Positions 38,801-49,800 of a DNA stretch of 64,000 nucleotides are shown here, piece by piece. Under the pieces are notes generated by a model. It was not told where the DNA came from and did no database searches. It was given only the letters and a program-made list of their open reading frames with translations. The DNA comes from Zhengitettix transpicula (lineage: Eukaryota > Arthropoda > Insecta > Orthoptera > Tetrigidae), in contig CM073591.1 of assembly GCA_037074705.1 (NCBI GenBank), positions 64,095,397-64,159,396 of the forward strand, given 5' to 3'. The first letter of the stretch is position 1, and each line of letters starts with the position of its first letter. The position numbers and the translations under genes were made by a program.

Positions 38801-41465
38801 TTCATCCAATTTATTTCTTGAGAAATGAAATAAATTCATCGACAGGGCATGGTCAACAATGGTTTAATTTCAGCATTTTCTTTGGTCTCCTTGCTTTCAT
38901 TAATTTGAACAGAAAGTTTGCCAAGACTAATCCTATCCGCCCACACTGAGCTGCATCCACCTGACTCTCTAAAATTACTCCACACCTGCCTTCCCAAAAA
39001 GCTGACAAGAATGTACAATTTGTATTGTAATATAACAGAAAAAGAAACCTTTTATTTTGTGTTACAGGATATTGTTACAATATTGGAAGTAGTTGAGAAG
39101 ATCCATGTGTACAGACACTTAAGAGTGACACAGTTACACATTCTTTATTATAAGTTTGGGACATTTGTATCTCGTTATTGAAAGTCGAAATGCTGGAAGA
39201 TCAATTTGCATTTAAATGAAACTGTATTATGAGGGAAGAAATTTGTGCACTGTACTTTATAATTGAAGGGCCAATAAACAAACCCTGGAATTTGTGGACC
39301 CAGCAAAAGCTTTTGATAATGCAAATTGGAATAAATATTTTGTAGTACTGAACTATTGGGGCAGAAGAGTGATTAGGGTCTATGTAAAACTCGTGTGCAA
39401 TTAGTTAAATGACCAAATGGTTAATAATCTAATGCAAATAAAGGAACATTTTCAAAATCAATTTAATATTAGCCTAATAGAATTTTTATTGTTGTACATA
39501 TTATTTTCCCTAGCAAACTTGTGTTCTTTAAATATTTGAAAAGTTTAATTTTACTTAAACTGATTTATATTTCTTTAATTTACTTCATTCAAAACACTAG
39601 CTGTAAATCAGTTACATAGTGACCTGTGGTTCTGAATAAGTTTAAGTAAAACTATACTTGTGGTTAAGTGAAACACGGAAAGTTGAAAAACTTCAAGATT
39701 TTGATATGTTCATGTATTATAAAGAATATTTAAGCTTATATAGATATAAAGTATATCAGTTTGGAAATTGGTATGCTATCAAGACGAATCAATAGTCAAG
39801 TCAATTAGTGCTTGAAACAGGTGCGTAGGTTGTGCTTAGGGTCGAAATATTTATCTACTGGCTTAAGGGGTAACCACACACATAATACCTGGACTTTGAC
39901 ATCAGCATAGTGTAGAAGGTCCCCTTATTCACTTATATTTTGAAAACTGAACGTTGTATGGGAAGTAATATTGTGTACAAATTTTTTTTAATCAATTCAG
40001 ACTATGTCTAGATACCCTCAAGTGGGAATAACCAATTTTTTGATAAAAACATGGTTTTGGCAAGCTTTTTCTTCTAATTCATTTAGTTTCACAGGAAAGT
40101 CTTTGTATAGAATTAAATTTCCTATTAAAAAGTTTTGAGTTATAGTTTATCTTCAACTCTTCCAACATTCATGATTTGAAAATAGAGTTAAGTTTGAAAA
40201 TCCAGAAGAAAACTAAATTTTCTTTTATTGTTACTTTACGGTAGGTAAGTTGAAGACTGTGTTCCATAAATGGATATTACTATTTAATATATTTACTTAA
40301 TTAATATTTATTTATTTAATAAATAAACAAAACAGGCAGTATTTCAGAAAAAATGTGAATTAAAACAAAAGATCATTACAATACAACATTTTGTATACAT
40401 GCATAAATATAAGTTTGTATAAATGTTATTTTCAATTAACTTTTGCAGTCAGTATAAATTTTACTTATTACTCAAGAAAGTCCAAAAAGTGTGGATGAAC
40501 CATCTTATTGTAATGATTTTTTTGTTTTAATTAATTCTTATTTTACTTACATATCAGCCATTTTGTTTACTTATTGTCTTACCTTAAGAGAGTTAGCATC
40601 ATAAGTATTTTTCACTCTATATTAAATAGATAAAATAAACAAATGAAGTGGTGATATGAATACCAAACAACGTTTCTGGAAACTGCACAAATACAGTTGA
40701 CAAACTCAGAATCCAAGCAAAACGCAACAATGGGAAAAGAAACGTGGGAGTTTGGAATGTAAAAATTTTCGTACGAGTTAAGTCTATTGGACATTTATTG
40801 CATCCGCATTGTCAATTACTCACTTGCTATACATTTGATATTTTCAGGTCGTCCTTTGTTTCGATCGAATATTCTGGGACGCGAGCACTCACCTTTTCGG
40901 CCACGTCGGGAGTACGACGGCTTCTAGAGGTGAACTCTTCTTGTTCTGGAACTTATACCGAGCACCAGTTTTGTTGGCGCTTGTGGCTGGCGAAGCGGCA
41001 GCCATCATGGAGAACGTCAGCGACGATGTCATCGTCGGCCGTTGCATAGCCGTACTGAAAGGCATTTTCGGTAACAACGCGGTACCGCAACCCAAAGAAA
41101 CCGTCGTCACGCGTTGGAGAGCCGATCCTTGGTCCCGAGGATCGTATTCATTCGTGGCCGTTGGGTCTTCTGGCGCCGATTACGACATCTTATCTGCACC
41201 GGTGACTCCGGGACAATCCCAGCCGCCTCCGTCAAACAGTGGCCCTCCGACTCAAATACCGTCTCAGCAACCACCCCCGAGACTGTTCTTCGCAGGAGAA
41301 CACACGATAAGGAACTACCCAGCCACGGTTCACGGTGCGTTTCTCAGTGGCCTGAGGGAAGGTGGTCGCATAGCTGATTACTTCACAGGTTGCCCCTATG
41401 CTGCACCTGCACCACCATCTCAGCCCACCACACAGAGTGCCACGCCACAATCCACATCAGTCTAA
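29813..41465 (+). CDS. KDM1A: Lysine-specific histone demethylase 1A, 7 coding exons, 805 aa
   Basis: Nuclear FAD-dependent amine oxidase that removes methyl groups from H3K4me1/2, usually with CoREST and HDAC partners. Coding exons: 29813-30113, 31361-31554, 32253-32450, 34657-35061, 36146-36634, 38042-38254, 40848-41465; all junctions keep frame. An acidic, low-complexity N-terminus (1-100) is followed by the SWIRM domain (about 101-200), the FAD dinucleotide fold (GAGIAG at 213-218, then EARDRVGGR), the Tower helical insert in exons 4-5 ([12 protein letters not shown] onward), and the C-terminal oxidase half with GFGNLNK. The catalytic lysine equivalent is residue 600, the last codon of exon 6. 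The last exon carries [19 protein letters not shown] and a proline-rich tail. Length is close to human (852). The last exon is strikingly GC-rich compared with exons 1-6. The start is the first ATG in frame (gcgATGagc). Confidence 0.96.
30650..31045. repeat. Fold-back element of the PLE-terminus family
   Basis: The left end (ggataggaaagagggacag) and right end (ctgtctctctttcctatcta) are inverted copies. The inner part has a decayed block on the minus strand: CCTGAAGA, a GGAGGC/GCCCTC hairpin, then AAATATTTGAAAT. It contains 'cagcagccattagacagcaac', also seen near 60230. It lies in KDM1A intron 1. Confidence 0.65.
31745..32150 (+). mobile_element. Jockey-like LINE endonuclease fragment
   Basis: Across broken frames it reads RKGGSAILI, a [15 protein letters not shown] strand, [11 protein letters not shown] (the GDFN motif of APE endonucleases) and [10 protein letters not shown] (the SDHxPV motif). 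Several stops and frameshifts are present. It lies in KDM1A intron 2, sense to the gene. Confidence 0.75.
32840..33440 (+). mobile_element. Jockey-like LINE RT C-terminal fragment
   Basis: It reads [14 protein letters not shown] (the catalytic xxDD box), then [20 protein letters not shown], a [18 protein letters not shown] thumb segment and [16 protein letters not shown]. This is the classic end of a Jockey-clade RT. Frameshifts separate the pieces. It lies in KDM1A intron 3, same orientation as the endonuclease piece in intron 2. Confidence 0.82.
37689..37955 (-). other. Unassigned open frame in KDM1A intron 5
   Basis: An 88-codon minus-strand frame sits in a locally GC-richer island (about 37400-37960). 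It reads [20 protein letters not shown], then [15 protein letters not shown] and [20 protein letters not shown]. The composition looks protein-like and unlike its AT-rich flanks. I do not recognise it. It may be a relic of a mobile element or a processed gene. No clear splice sites or poly(A) tail were seen. Confidence 0.3.
40640..40710 (-). repeat. Copy of the 'GAAACGTTGTGTGG' repeat family
   Basis: The minus strand reads gcagtttccagaaacgttgt followed by ttggtattcatatcacc. It is truncated before the CTGA part and ends just upstream of the last KDM1A exon. Confidence 0.6.
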
Positions 41466-41734
41466 TTATTCTCTAGTAGTTGCAGTAGTTCTCTTTTACT
41501 GTGAAGTATGCTGTACCATAAACTTGTATACAAGTTTTATGCTGACTGAAATGGAATATAATGAACTAATTTGATGTATTTCACAAATAGATTGTAAGTC
41601 ATTAGTTACCATAATATGACTAAATCATGTCAGAGAATGAAATGTTACTAAGCTCTGCAAATTATATATATACACACACACACAATACATGAAATGTATA
41701 TTTGCATTGGAAAATGTACACATGTAATTAGTGA

Positions 41735-41740
41735 AATAAA
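41735..41740 (+). terminator. Candidate KDM1A poly(A) signal
   Basis: AATAAA lies about 270 bases past the KDM1A stop, the first canonical hexamer after it. Confidence 0.5.
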
Positions 41741-41879
41741 AATCTCTTATATTTATTTACAATCTGTACTTACCACATTTGGTAATTGTCACTGTTCAAA
41801 ACAAATTTTGTGAGATGAAAATATAACATGTATGTTTTGAAAATTAACAATCAGATAAAATAGCCAAATAAAGACGAAA

Positions 41880-42110
41880 GAAGTGGTGATATAAATAACA
41901 CACATTTCTGGAAACCTTGTTCCTTTTTTTCAGGTGTGACATCCACACAATACTATCTCAAAAGAGTTTTGTCAACTGTATTGTGCAGTGTTGCTTTGAG
42001 CTAATGCTTTTTTGGCACCTGAAGAAAGGAAAAAGGTTTTCAGAAATGTGTTTATATCACCACTTCTTTTGTGTGTGTATTTGGCTGTTTTATCCTATTA
42101 TTAACTAGAA
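41880..42110. repeat. Head-to-head pair of GAAACGTTGTG repeats
   Basis: 41888-41940 is a minus-strand copy (acctg, ggaacaaggtttccagaaat). 42010-42100 is a plus-strand copy (cacctgaagaaaggaaaaagg, then cagaaatgtg and 'atatcaccacttct...tatttggctgtttta'). Each includes a CTGAAGA-like word followed by GAAA. The two halves form an inverted pair. Confidence 0.7.
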
Positions 42111-42445
42111 TGCTACAATATTTTTGCTGTGAAGAATGAGGTTATGTACAGAACTCTGACAAATTCCAGAAAACTAAGTTGAAAATATAGACTTCCCAGT
42201 TGTATGAAGAATTTGCAGGATACTAATAAAATGGTCATATTTTTCCAAATTTACTAGAATGTATGTGGTGGGATCATACTGTAGAAATTCCTCAAAATTT
42301 CTTGATAAGAAAAGAGAAGTGTTGAAACCTGTCAGACAATTAAATCTACTTACACAGAAGCTGAGGTGACAGACTTCTGGATTAGACTAAATTAAAAATA
42401 TTGCCAGTCCAAACCATGGTATTTTCCCTATAAAACACTCCCTCT

Positions 42446-42579
42446 AATTTTTTGCAGAACACGGGAACTTAAACAATGTGATTACAAAAATATTAAAGAA
42501 AAACATTCATTAAATTTTTTGCAGAACACGGGAACTTAAACAATGTGATTACAAAAATATTAAAGAAAAACATTCATTA
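42446..42579. repeat. Perfect tandem duplication of 67 bp
   Basis: 42446-42512 and 42513-42579 are identical, and the first bases of the unit start again at 42580. The unit holds 'gcagaacacgggaacttaaa'. Complete identity means a recent event or an assembly artefact. It lies just past the CDAN1 poly(A) candidate. Confidence 0.95.
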
Positions 42580-42583
42580 AATT

Positions 42584-42589
42584 TTTATT
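42584..42589 (-). terminator. Candidate CDAN1 poly(A) signal
   Basis: The minus strand reads AATAAA about 100 bases past the CDAN1 stop codon. Confidence 0.5.
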
Positions 42590-42687
42590 AAAACTTTAAT
42601 TTCTATTAAAAGACACTAGTACAAAACTCTATAAAAATACAGTTTTTCTTGGGATTACCTGTCTCAATGAATGATTATTCCCCCACG

Positions 42688-45600
42688 TCAGAAGTCTGTG
42701 TCATAATTTTCTATATCGTCACACAATTCAGACACCAGTTCCATCGACAGCACGAACTCGTCACAAGTTGCGTCTCGAGACGAACTGTGACATCGGACTA
42801 CGTCCCTTATACAAGATGCAAATTGTTTCATAAAATCCTATGGACATGAGAGATTTTTTATTAAAAACTGAATCTGAGAGCACACAATAGTGATAGGGTA
42901 CAAAATTGATATATATAAAATCACTTAGAATTATAATTTTTATGTTCATTGATAGAAAGAATGATAAAAATTGATCTCGTATACATATAAAACAGTTTCG
43001 TGTATAAATGCTTTACATTTTCTTGTGAAGTACCTGTAAACATTACATTCTTTATCATAAATGTAAGATATTTACCTGATCCCACGACTGTCGGAATACT
43101 GCCACACACTGGTCTTCCAACTGTTCTGACGTCAGAAAGCTTTCATTTAATAATAGGGACACTAGTTCTGCCATTTTACTCCAACAATGCTCCATTTGGT
43201 CCTTTTTTGTTTTGCTTAACATGTTCAAATTCCTAGGACAAAGCAGGTTTAGGAAACAATTTTTTTCAAATCGTGGAAGTTTCCAAATTATGACAAACTG
43301 TGACTGGACATTTGAAGTAAGCTTCTCTGGCTTATGGGATGCTGAAAGAGTAATTATAAACATAACATTATGGTTATGTCAAAATTTCAATTGGTCTGTT
43401 ACAACAAAGTGGTCAACTTAAATCTGATTCATATTCATTTGTTACATTCGTTCCCTCGACTCCTCCCAATATTTAACCATGTTATTAAGATTTTTCTTTT
43501 AATAAAATATAAAATGTCTAGTAGTATAAAATTAGATAAGTAAATATTGGCCAAAAATAAGTGCTAAATTAAATACCACACAATGTTTCTGCCATCCTCG
43601 TTTCTTCAGGTGATTCAAAAAATGTAAGTGTGGTTAGAACAACACCCTGAACAAATCTGGTGAGCAAACTAAAGTGAAGTTAAATGCAATGACAATAACA
43701 ATAAGGCATCATAAGCATTATTGAATTTCATAGTATCAGTTTGTGTATTAATTGCAGTGATGTTAAATTTAATATGAGGTATTTCTAATCACATAAATAA
43801 CAGTAAAAAACAATTGCTAAATTAAATAGCACATAATGTTTCTGCAATCCATTTCAGATACAATTCTGAAACTGTGCCTGATGTCTACAACTAAAAATAT
43901 TGGCATTTTATCAATCAAATAAATGCTTCATATTAAATGTAACATCACTGAAATTAATTTACAAACTGATACTATGAAACGATTTGTTATGCCAACACTT
44001 GTTTGCATTAACTTTTCATTTAGCTTTACTTTTTAGTTTGTCACCTGGCTTGTCATTCTTAAGGTTGCTGCATTTTTTTTAATCACCTGACAAAAGGCAA
44101 CAAAGATTGAACAATTGTTGAGTGGTGTTCAATTTAGCACTTATTTTTTTTACTATTATTTGGCTATTTATTTATCTATTTTTTTTTGTTTTCAGTTAAT
44201 TAGCGTGTAATTCACTGGACACTGGTTGGAGATGAATACTTGCTTCATATTATAAGTTATAATTTTGATCTATTCACAAGTATTGAAAAGAGGAATAGTT
44301 CTTAATTCAATATGTTTATAGGCCATAAAAAATAACTGTACCTTTTCAACAAAAATTGCTATTAACAACCAGAAGGAACTTTTGTATGTAGATTTGGTCC
44401 AATCCTCATTTTGGGTTTGGCTCATCACAAATTTGTATAATTCATATTAATGTGCTTCCACAGGTTGTTGAATTTTTCTTTGTTTATTTGTATAATATCA
44501 AGAAGAAAATGAGTGTTTCTTTAAAGACCGATTTATTTCAGAGATATACTGTTCGAGTGCTTCATCGTCTGATTTGGAGAAGACATTTAATAACGGTATA
44601 AATTTAATTATTTGTACATGACAAAACAGTGTATTAGGACTAATGTTTAATTATATCTGATCACTTCCAGTCATAATTTTGATCTCACTGAAACTAATAC
44701 ATAGAGCTCCATTATTAAATGTCTTTAATTAAAACACTACAAATAGTAACCAAGAATATTCTTACATATACAAAAATGCAATACTGCATACCTACCAATC
44801 AATAAAAACATTTCTGTAGTCAAACGATAAATAGTTTTCTCAGCAGAAAATATAACATCATCTCTTGTTTCAAGGGTCCGTTTAATTTCCTTAAGAAAAC
44901 CAACTAATTCCTTGTCAGTCATGGAAAATTCTCCTTCAGTAATAAGAGTAAGAAGAATTTTCTGTAAAAAATTAATATAAACATCAAAAAATTCAGTGTC
45001 AGTTGACATTATAGAGAGAACTATCATTCTAAAATAAGTTACTATACGACTTACTCGTAATTTATTCATGATGATATGAGGGCTAACACTTTCATCATCA
45101 TGTAAATTTGCAGAGGCAGAAGTTAAATGTGAAACTTTATGAGTATCATCTCTAACATCTCTCAAAGTACGATTTATTTCACCTTGGAAGTCTTTTAAAA
45201 ATAAATCTGAAACCAAAATATGAAAGTAATGATTTTGTCTTCACCCAATTTTGATTGCAAACTTCAAAAGTACTATATATTGTAGCATTACCATTGCATT
45301 AAAATTTAGCATTTAAGAGTACATTTTTGCATAAAAAACACACGATCATGGCCAGTTTCTTTATCCATCAGCAATTTGAGGATGTCAACATACACTATTA
45401 TAAGGAAGGCACGCTAGGGGCAAACATATGTACTTATCACTTTGAAATTTATTTCTGTTTACATATACTGTCGAGTTCTTGACTTTTGCTGTAACTAAGG
45501 TGCATGTTGAGGACAGGAGGTAATTGTGGTGAATAGGGAAATTAACTGGAACCAGGTTAATGGGATTTTTAAAGGGAAGGTATTTAAGTGGTCCTGTTCC

Positions 45601-46353
45601 AATTGTGTCCTGAACAAGTTGGTGTAGGACGTGCCCATGGCTGTGACACATCTGATGATAGATATGGAAGGTAAAGTAATTCCTGGAAAGGACTAACTTC
45701 AGTTTTGATCAGAAAGTTTGTGGTGGAAAGGAAGAAAAAATCCTTGGTAACTAAGAAGGTATTATTGGGAGCTCCTGGAAACAGTGGGGGAAGTGATTTG
45801 TATGCTGGATGAAGGAGGGTAGTTTTACAATTATAGGGGGAAGGGATTCATCCTTCAAAGTGGAAATCCTTCTGTGAGGGGAATTTGTAGCCTGCATCTA
45901 TCTATCCATCCCTGGGATGCCAGATATATGGATTTTCAGAAGCACGTAGAAGTAGGGTGTTTTTTTTGTGTGTGTGTGAAAATCTCAATGAAAGGAGGAG
46001 ATAATTTTTATAGACAGCCATGAGCCTAAACAAAAGGGTCTATTTCAAATGCAATAGAGAAGTCTGCATCAGTAAGGTCAGGTTTGTGTGTTTTTTATTA
46101 TTCCAAGCTGGTGAGGCCACTTCACTGTGCATATATACCAAGTTGCATGAGCATGCTTTCCATCAGTCCCTCCAACTCACTAAACTGATCAGTGATGAAT
46201 ACAAAATTCTAATCCCCATACACATTAAAAAATATCTCAACCACACAACAAGGACGAAGCTAATGTCTGCAAAAATTTGAATAACTTCCTCCTGTCCTGA
46301 ATTGAGACTCTGGCTTCAATTTCAGGTAATTATTTCGATTGTCACATTACCTT

Positions 46354-46402
<49 letters not shown>

Positions 46403-46832
46403 ATATTAGGAGAATCCATTAAGGAATTGGAACTAATTTGGCGACAAAGTCACATTCAAACTTGGATAGTGAGGAAGGATAGAAATAAATAGGAGAAATA
46501 AGAGGATTACACTTTATGTGAATTCATATGCTTCAGCGAAGATTTACACACGTAGAAAAGCATATGTTCACAGCAGAGAGAAGGATGGAAGAAGGAAAAA
46601 CTGAAAATATTTGACCCAGGCAGGATTTGAACCCACATATTCTGCTCAGTACACAGACGCCTTAACCATCTCTGCCACCGGGTCAAGTTCCTGACCAGGC
46701 AAATATAGACAGTCTTATTGTGGACAATTAGTTGTTTAGTGGAGGAATGGATAGAGTAGAGGGAATGAAGTATTAGGAGCTTCCAATTCCTTAATGGATT
46801 CTCCTAATATTGTATTTATTCCTTAATGGAAG

Positions 46833-46883
<51 letters not shown>

Positions 46884-49800
46884 TCTTGAAGAAGGAGGCT
46901 GAGAGCCTCTGAAAATTTGAAGAACTTCCTTTGGTTCCCTGTGGCTACACCGTACTTCAATTTCAGGTAAGCCAAAAGATATCTCTCTTTCCTTTCATAC
47001 CAATATCACAATTATTTTGACAATGTCATACCCTTACAACATTATATATATTAAAAAAAACCATAAGTATAACACTGCAACAAATTCATTTTCAAAGCTA
47101 AATTTTAACTTGTTTTGGTAATTCACTGAAGAGTTATCCCCCTCCCTTTCAATTTCTAAATGTTTTTAGAAAATGAACATTTTTGAAGATTCACATCAAA
47201 TTCCTGACAAATGCAACAAGGGTTGGAATAAATGTGTAGAGAATCTTGGAGGGATTGTGAGCTTGAGGCAGGATGGTAAAAAATTTAGGAAAAAACACTA
47301 AGAAAACATGGAAAAATGAGTAATAAGCTTAAATTAATTAGTATTGATGAAGTACATGTCCAGTAGGCAATCATTCCAACCCATTGGAATTGTTGTAGAA
47401 TAAAGATTTTCATGGAGTAGAAAATTGATAAAGAATTTCAGGAATCCAGCTGGGTAAACTTGTCAATAGCTATTTACCTGGCTGGAATCCTGAGAAGCCT
47501 TTATCCATTGGAATTATATTAACATGTTTCTCAAATTTAGCTACACGTGTGATTTCTGTTTAGCATGTGCTTTATTACAAATATAGCTATTTCATGGAAA
47601 TCCTTAAAAAGTACTAATAAGCAACTGCTACATTATGCCGAGAGTAAAACTATGATTGACAGAATTCTGTATAAATGATTAGACTAGAGTTGTCAGGAAG
47701 TAAAAATGTTGTGCAAATAAATATTGAATGCTTTTAATAAATTGTAATATCCCAATGAATTAGATGAAAGCAGAATGAAAAAATATATCTGTATAAAGGC
47801 TATATTATTCACGAAAGAAAAGTGAATGTGCATTTCCTACACTTTCTTACAGTCAGCAATTTAAGTAGTTTTCACAATAAAATTACCCAATTTGTGAAAC
47901 TTGAAATGCTAACAATTCACAATTTGAAAGCAAAGGATTGATTAGAGTAAGCAATATGACTCATTATTAACAGGCGAGCGAAAAATAATTTTTCCAATTA
48001 CGAGATATCCAGTAACCATATTTTGTCACCGGGTGGAAGACAATGGCCAATCAGAGTGCTTTACAGCAGATTGAATCTAGGTTCTATTTAGTTACAACTG
48101 ATCAACAGATAAGTTAATATGCTATACTGGCCATTAAAGTCCATAAATACAAGTATTTGATATATTCGTGAATAAATTTCCTCATTCTCTAGAACCCTTT
48201 TCCAGCTTTTATTACCTGCAGTAACATGTGACCTGAGCCAGTTGGATATTTTTCCTGAACACAGCCTGAAAGCTATTTGACTGCATACAGTTAGAACTTG
48301 TTCTTGAATATCTTCAGCCAAGAGTGAGCACAAAGCATCACTGATACGTTGTTTGCAATATCCTTCCAGCCTTTCTTTACAAGTGTTCTTCAAACTAATA
48401 CAGCTTCTAGTAGCAATGCTTTCAGCATCTCTGGTTAGCTTGTTCTATAAAATTATAATTGCTTAAATAAACAAAATTTGAACTAGTTTAAATGCAGTTT
48501 TATAACAAGTATTTTATCAATATTTTGTTAATTGCTACAAATTTAATTTGTAAAAAAGAAATACAATAGTAGTTGAGCAAACGAACTCCAGATTTTTAGG
48601 AAAATATCTTATTGAAAATATGTTGCTCGGAAAATAATGGCAAACAGTCTAGAATTAGTTAAATATTAAAATAGATTTTTTCGAAAAAAGTTATGTTGCT
48701 TTTAAAGCAACACAAAACTGTTGCTAAATTATGATAGCTTGAGTTTAAAATATACTGTATTTTCTTCACAATGGGCAGGTTAAATCTAAACAATATTGCT
48801 TTAAAATATTCTACATATTGAACAGTTACCATGATAGCACCAGAAAGAAAATATTAACAATTTTAAATGGTATTAAAAATAACTAAGGGATAGATATACA
48901 AAGCATCTTTGATGAAGAAAATGTACATAAATTATGTTCTAAAAATGAAGGAAAAGAGGAATAAACTGTAATCCATTGAAAATTTGATATAACTCTAATT
49001 TCAATCTTAAAAAAATCTGTAGTTTATATATTTCTGAAATGAGATTTTATTATATTAATTACATAAAAACCAAGAGCTCTGTTTGCAAATGGTTATTAAG
49101 TCACTTAAAATAAAACAAATTGAAAGACATTTACATTAGTTTTTATCCAATGTATAAATTAAACTTACTCTTGTACTTTCAAATGTATACTGTTCATCAT
49201 TAATTTGCAAATCATTCATGCCTATATCAACCACGTGCTTCTTAAATTCAGCTACACTATGTGCTTTCTGTTCAGCAAGTATTCTATTACAAACATATTT
49301 TACAAAACTTGAAGCAACACGTTCAGCAACAAATTCAACAGATTTCCTCATTGACACTGGATGTCCATGGAAAAAACATTCTTCCATTTGCAACTGAAAT
49401 GAACATTAAAATGAATTTTGCTATAAAATGAGACATTCTTGTGATGGCACAATTAATACATTCTGCATAGAAAACATGATGTGACATTGTCAAATTAATG
49501 AACTCAATCTGGGCTGCAAAAGGAGTGGTTGGCTCACCTTAAATTACCAGAACACGACTGCCCATTATGCTAATATCTCAATTATTAAAACAATGTCACA
49601 TCCTTATATATATAGTTAATACCACCAATGTGTAATGAAAGTTTCTTTTAATAAGTTCTTTAATATTTGCGTTGTCAGCGTAATATTGAGGCCATATTAG
49701 TAACAGTCAGTGTGGTACAAGAATGCTGAGATTGGAATGTTTCCAGTCTCTATTGTTGTCGGCAGCCATTGTGATACAGAGAGTTTGGCGAAACAAGCAG

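Larger units (their letters stand above)
41466..42687. other. Intergenic between convergent KDM1A and CDAN1
   Basis: 1.2 kb between the two stop codons. It holds poly(A) candidates for both genes (41735 plus, 42584 minus), a copy of the GAAACGTTGTG repeat family (41880-42110) and a perfect 67-bp tandem duplication (42446-42579). No exon is seen. Confidence 0.7.

Noticed and set aside
44785..44796. Alternative CDAN1 donor gtatgc after ATTGGTAG
   Set aside because: It would put the next exon out of frame with an immediate stop. The donor gtaggt at 44795 keeps frame.
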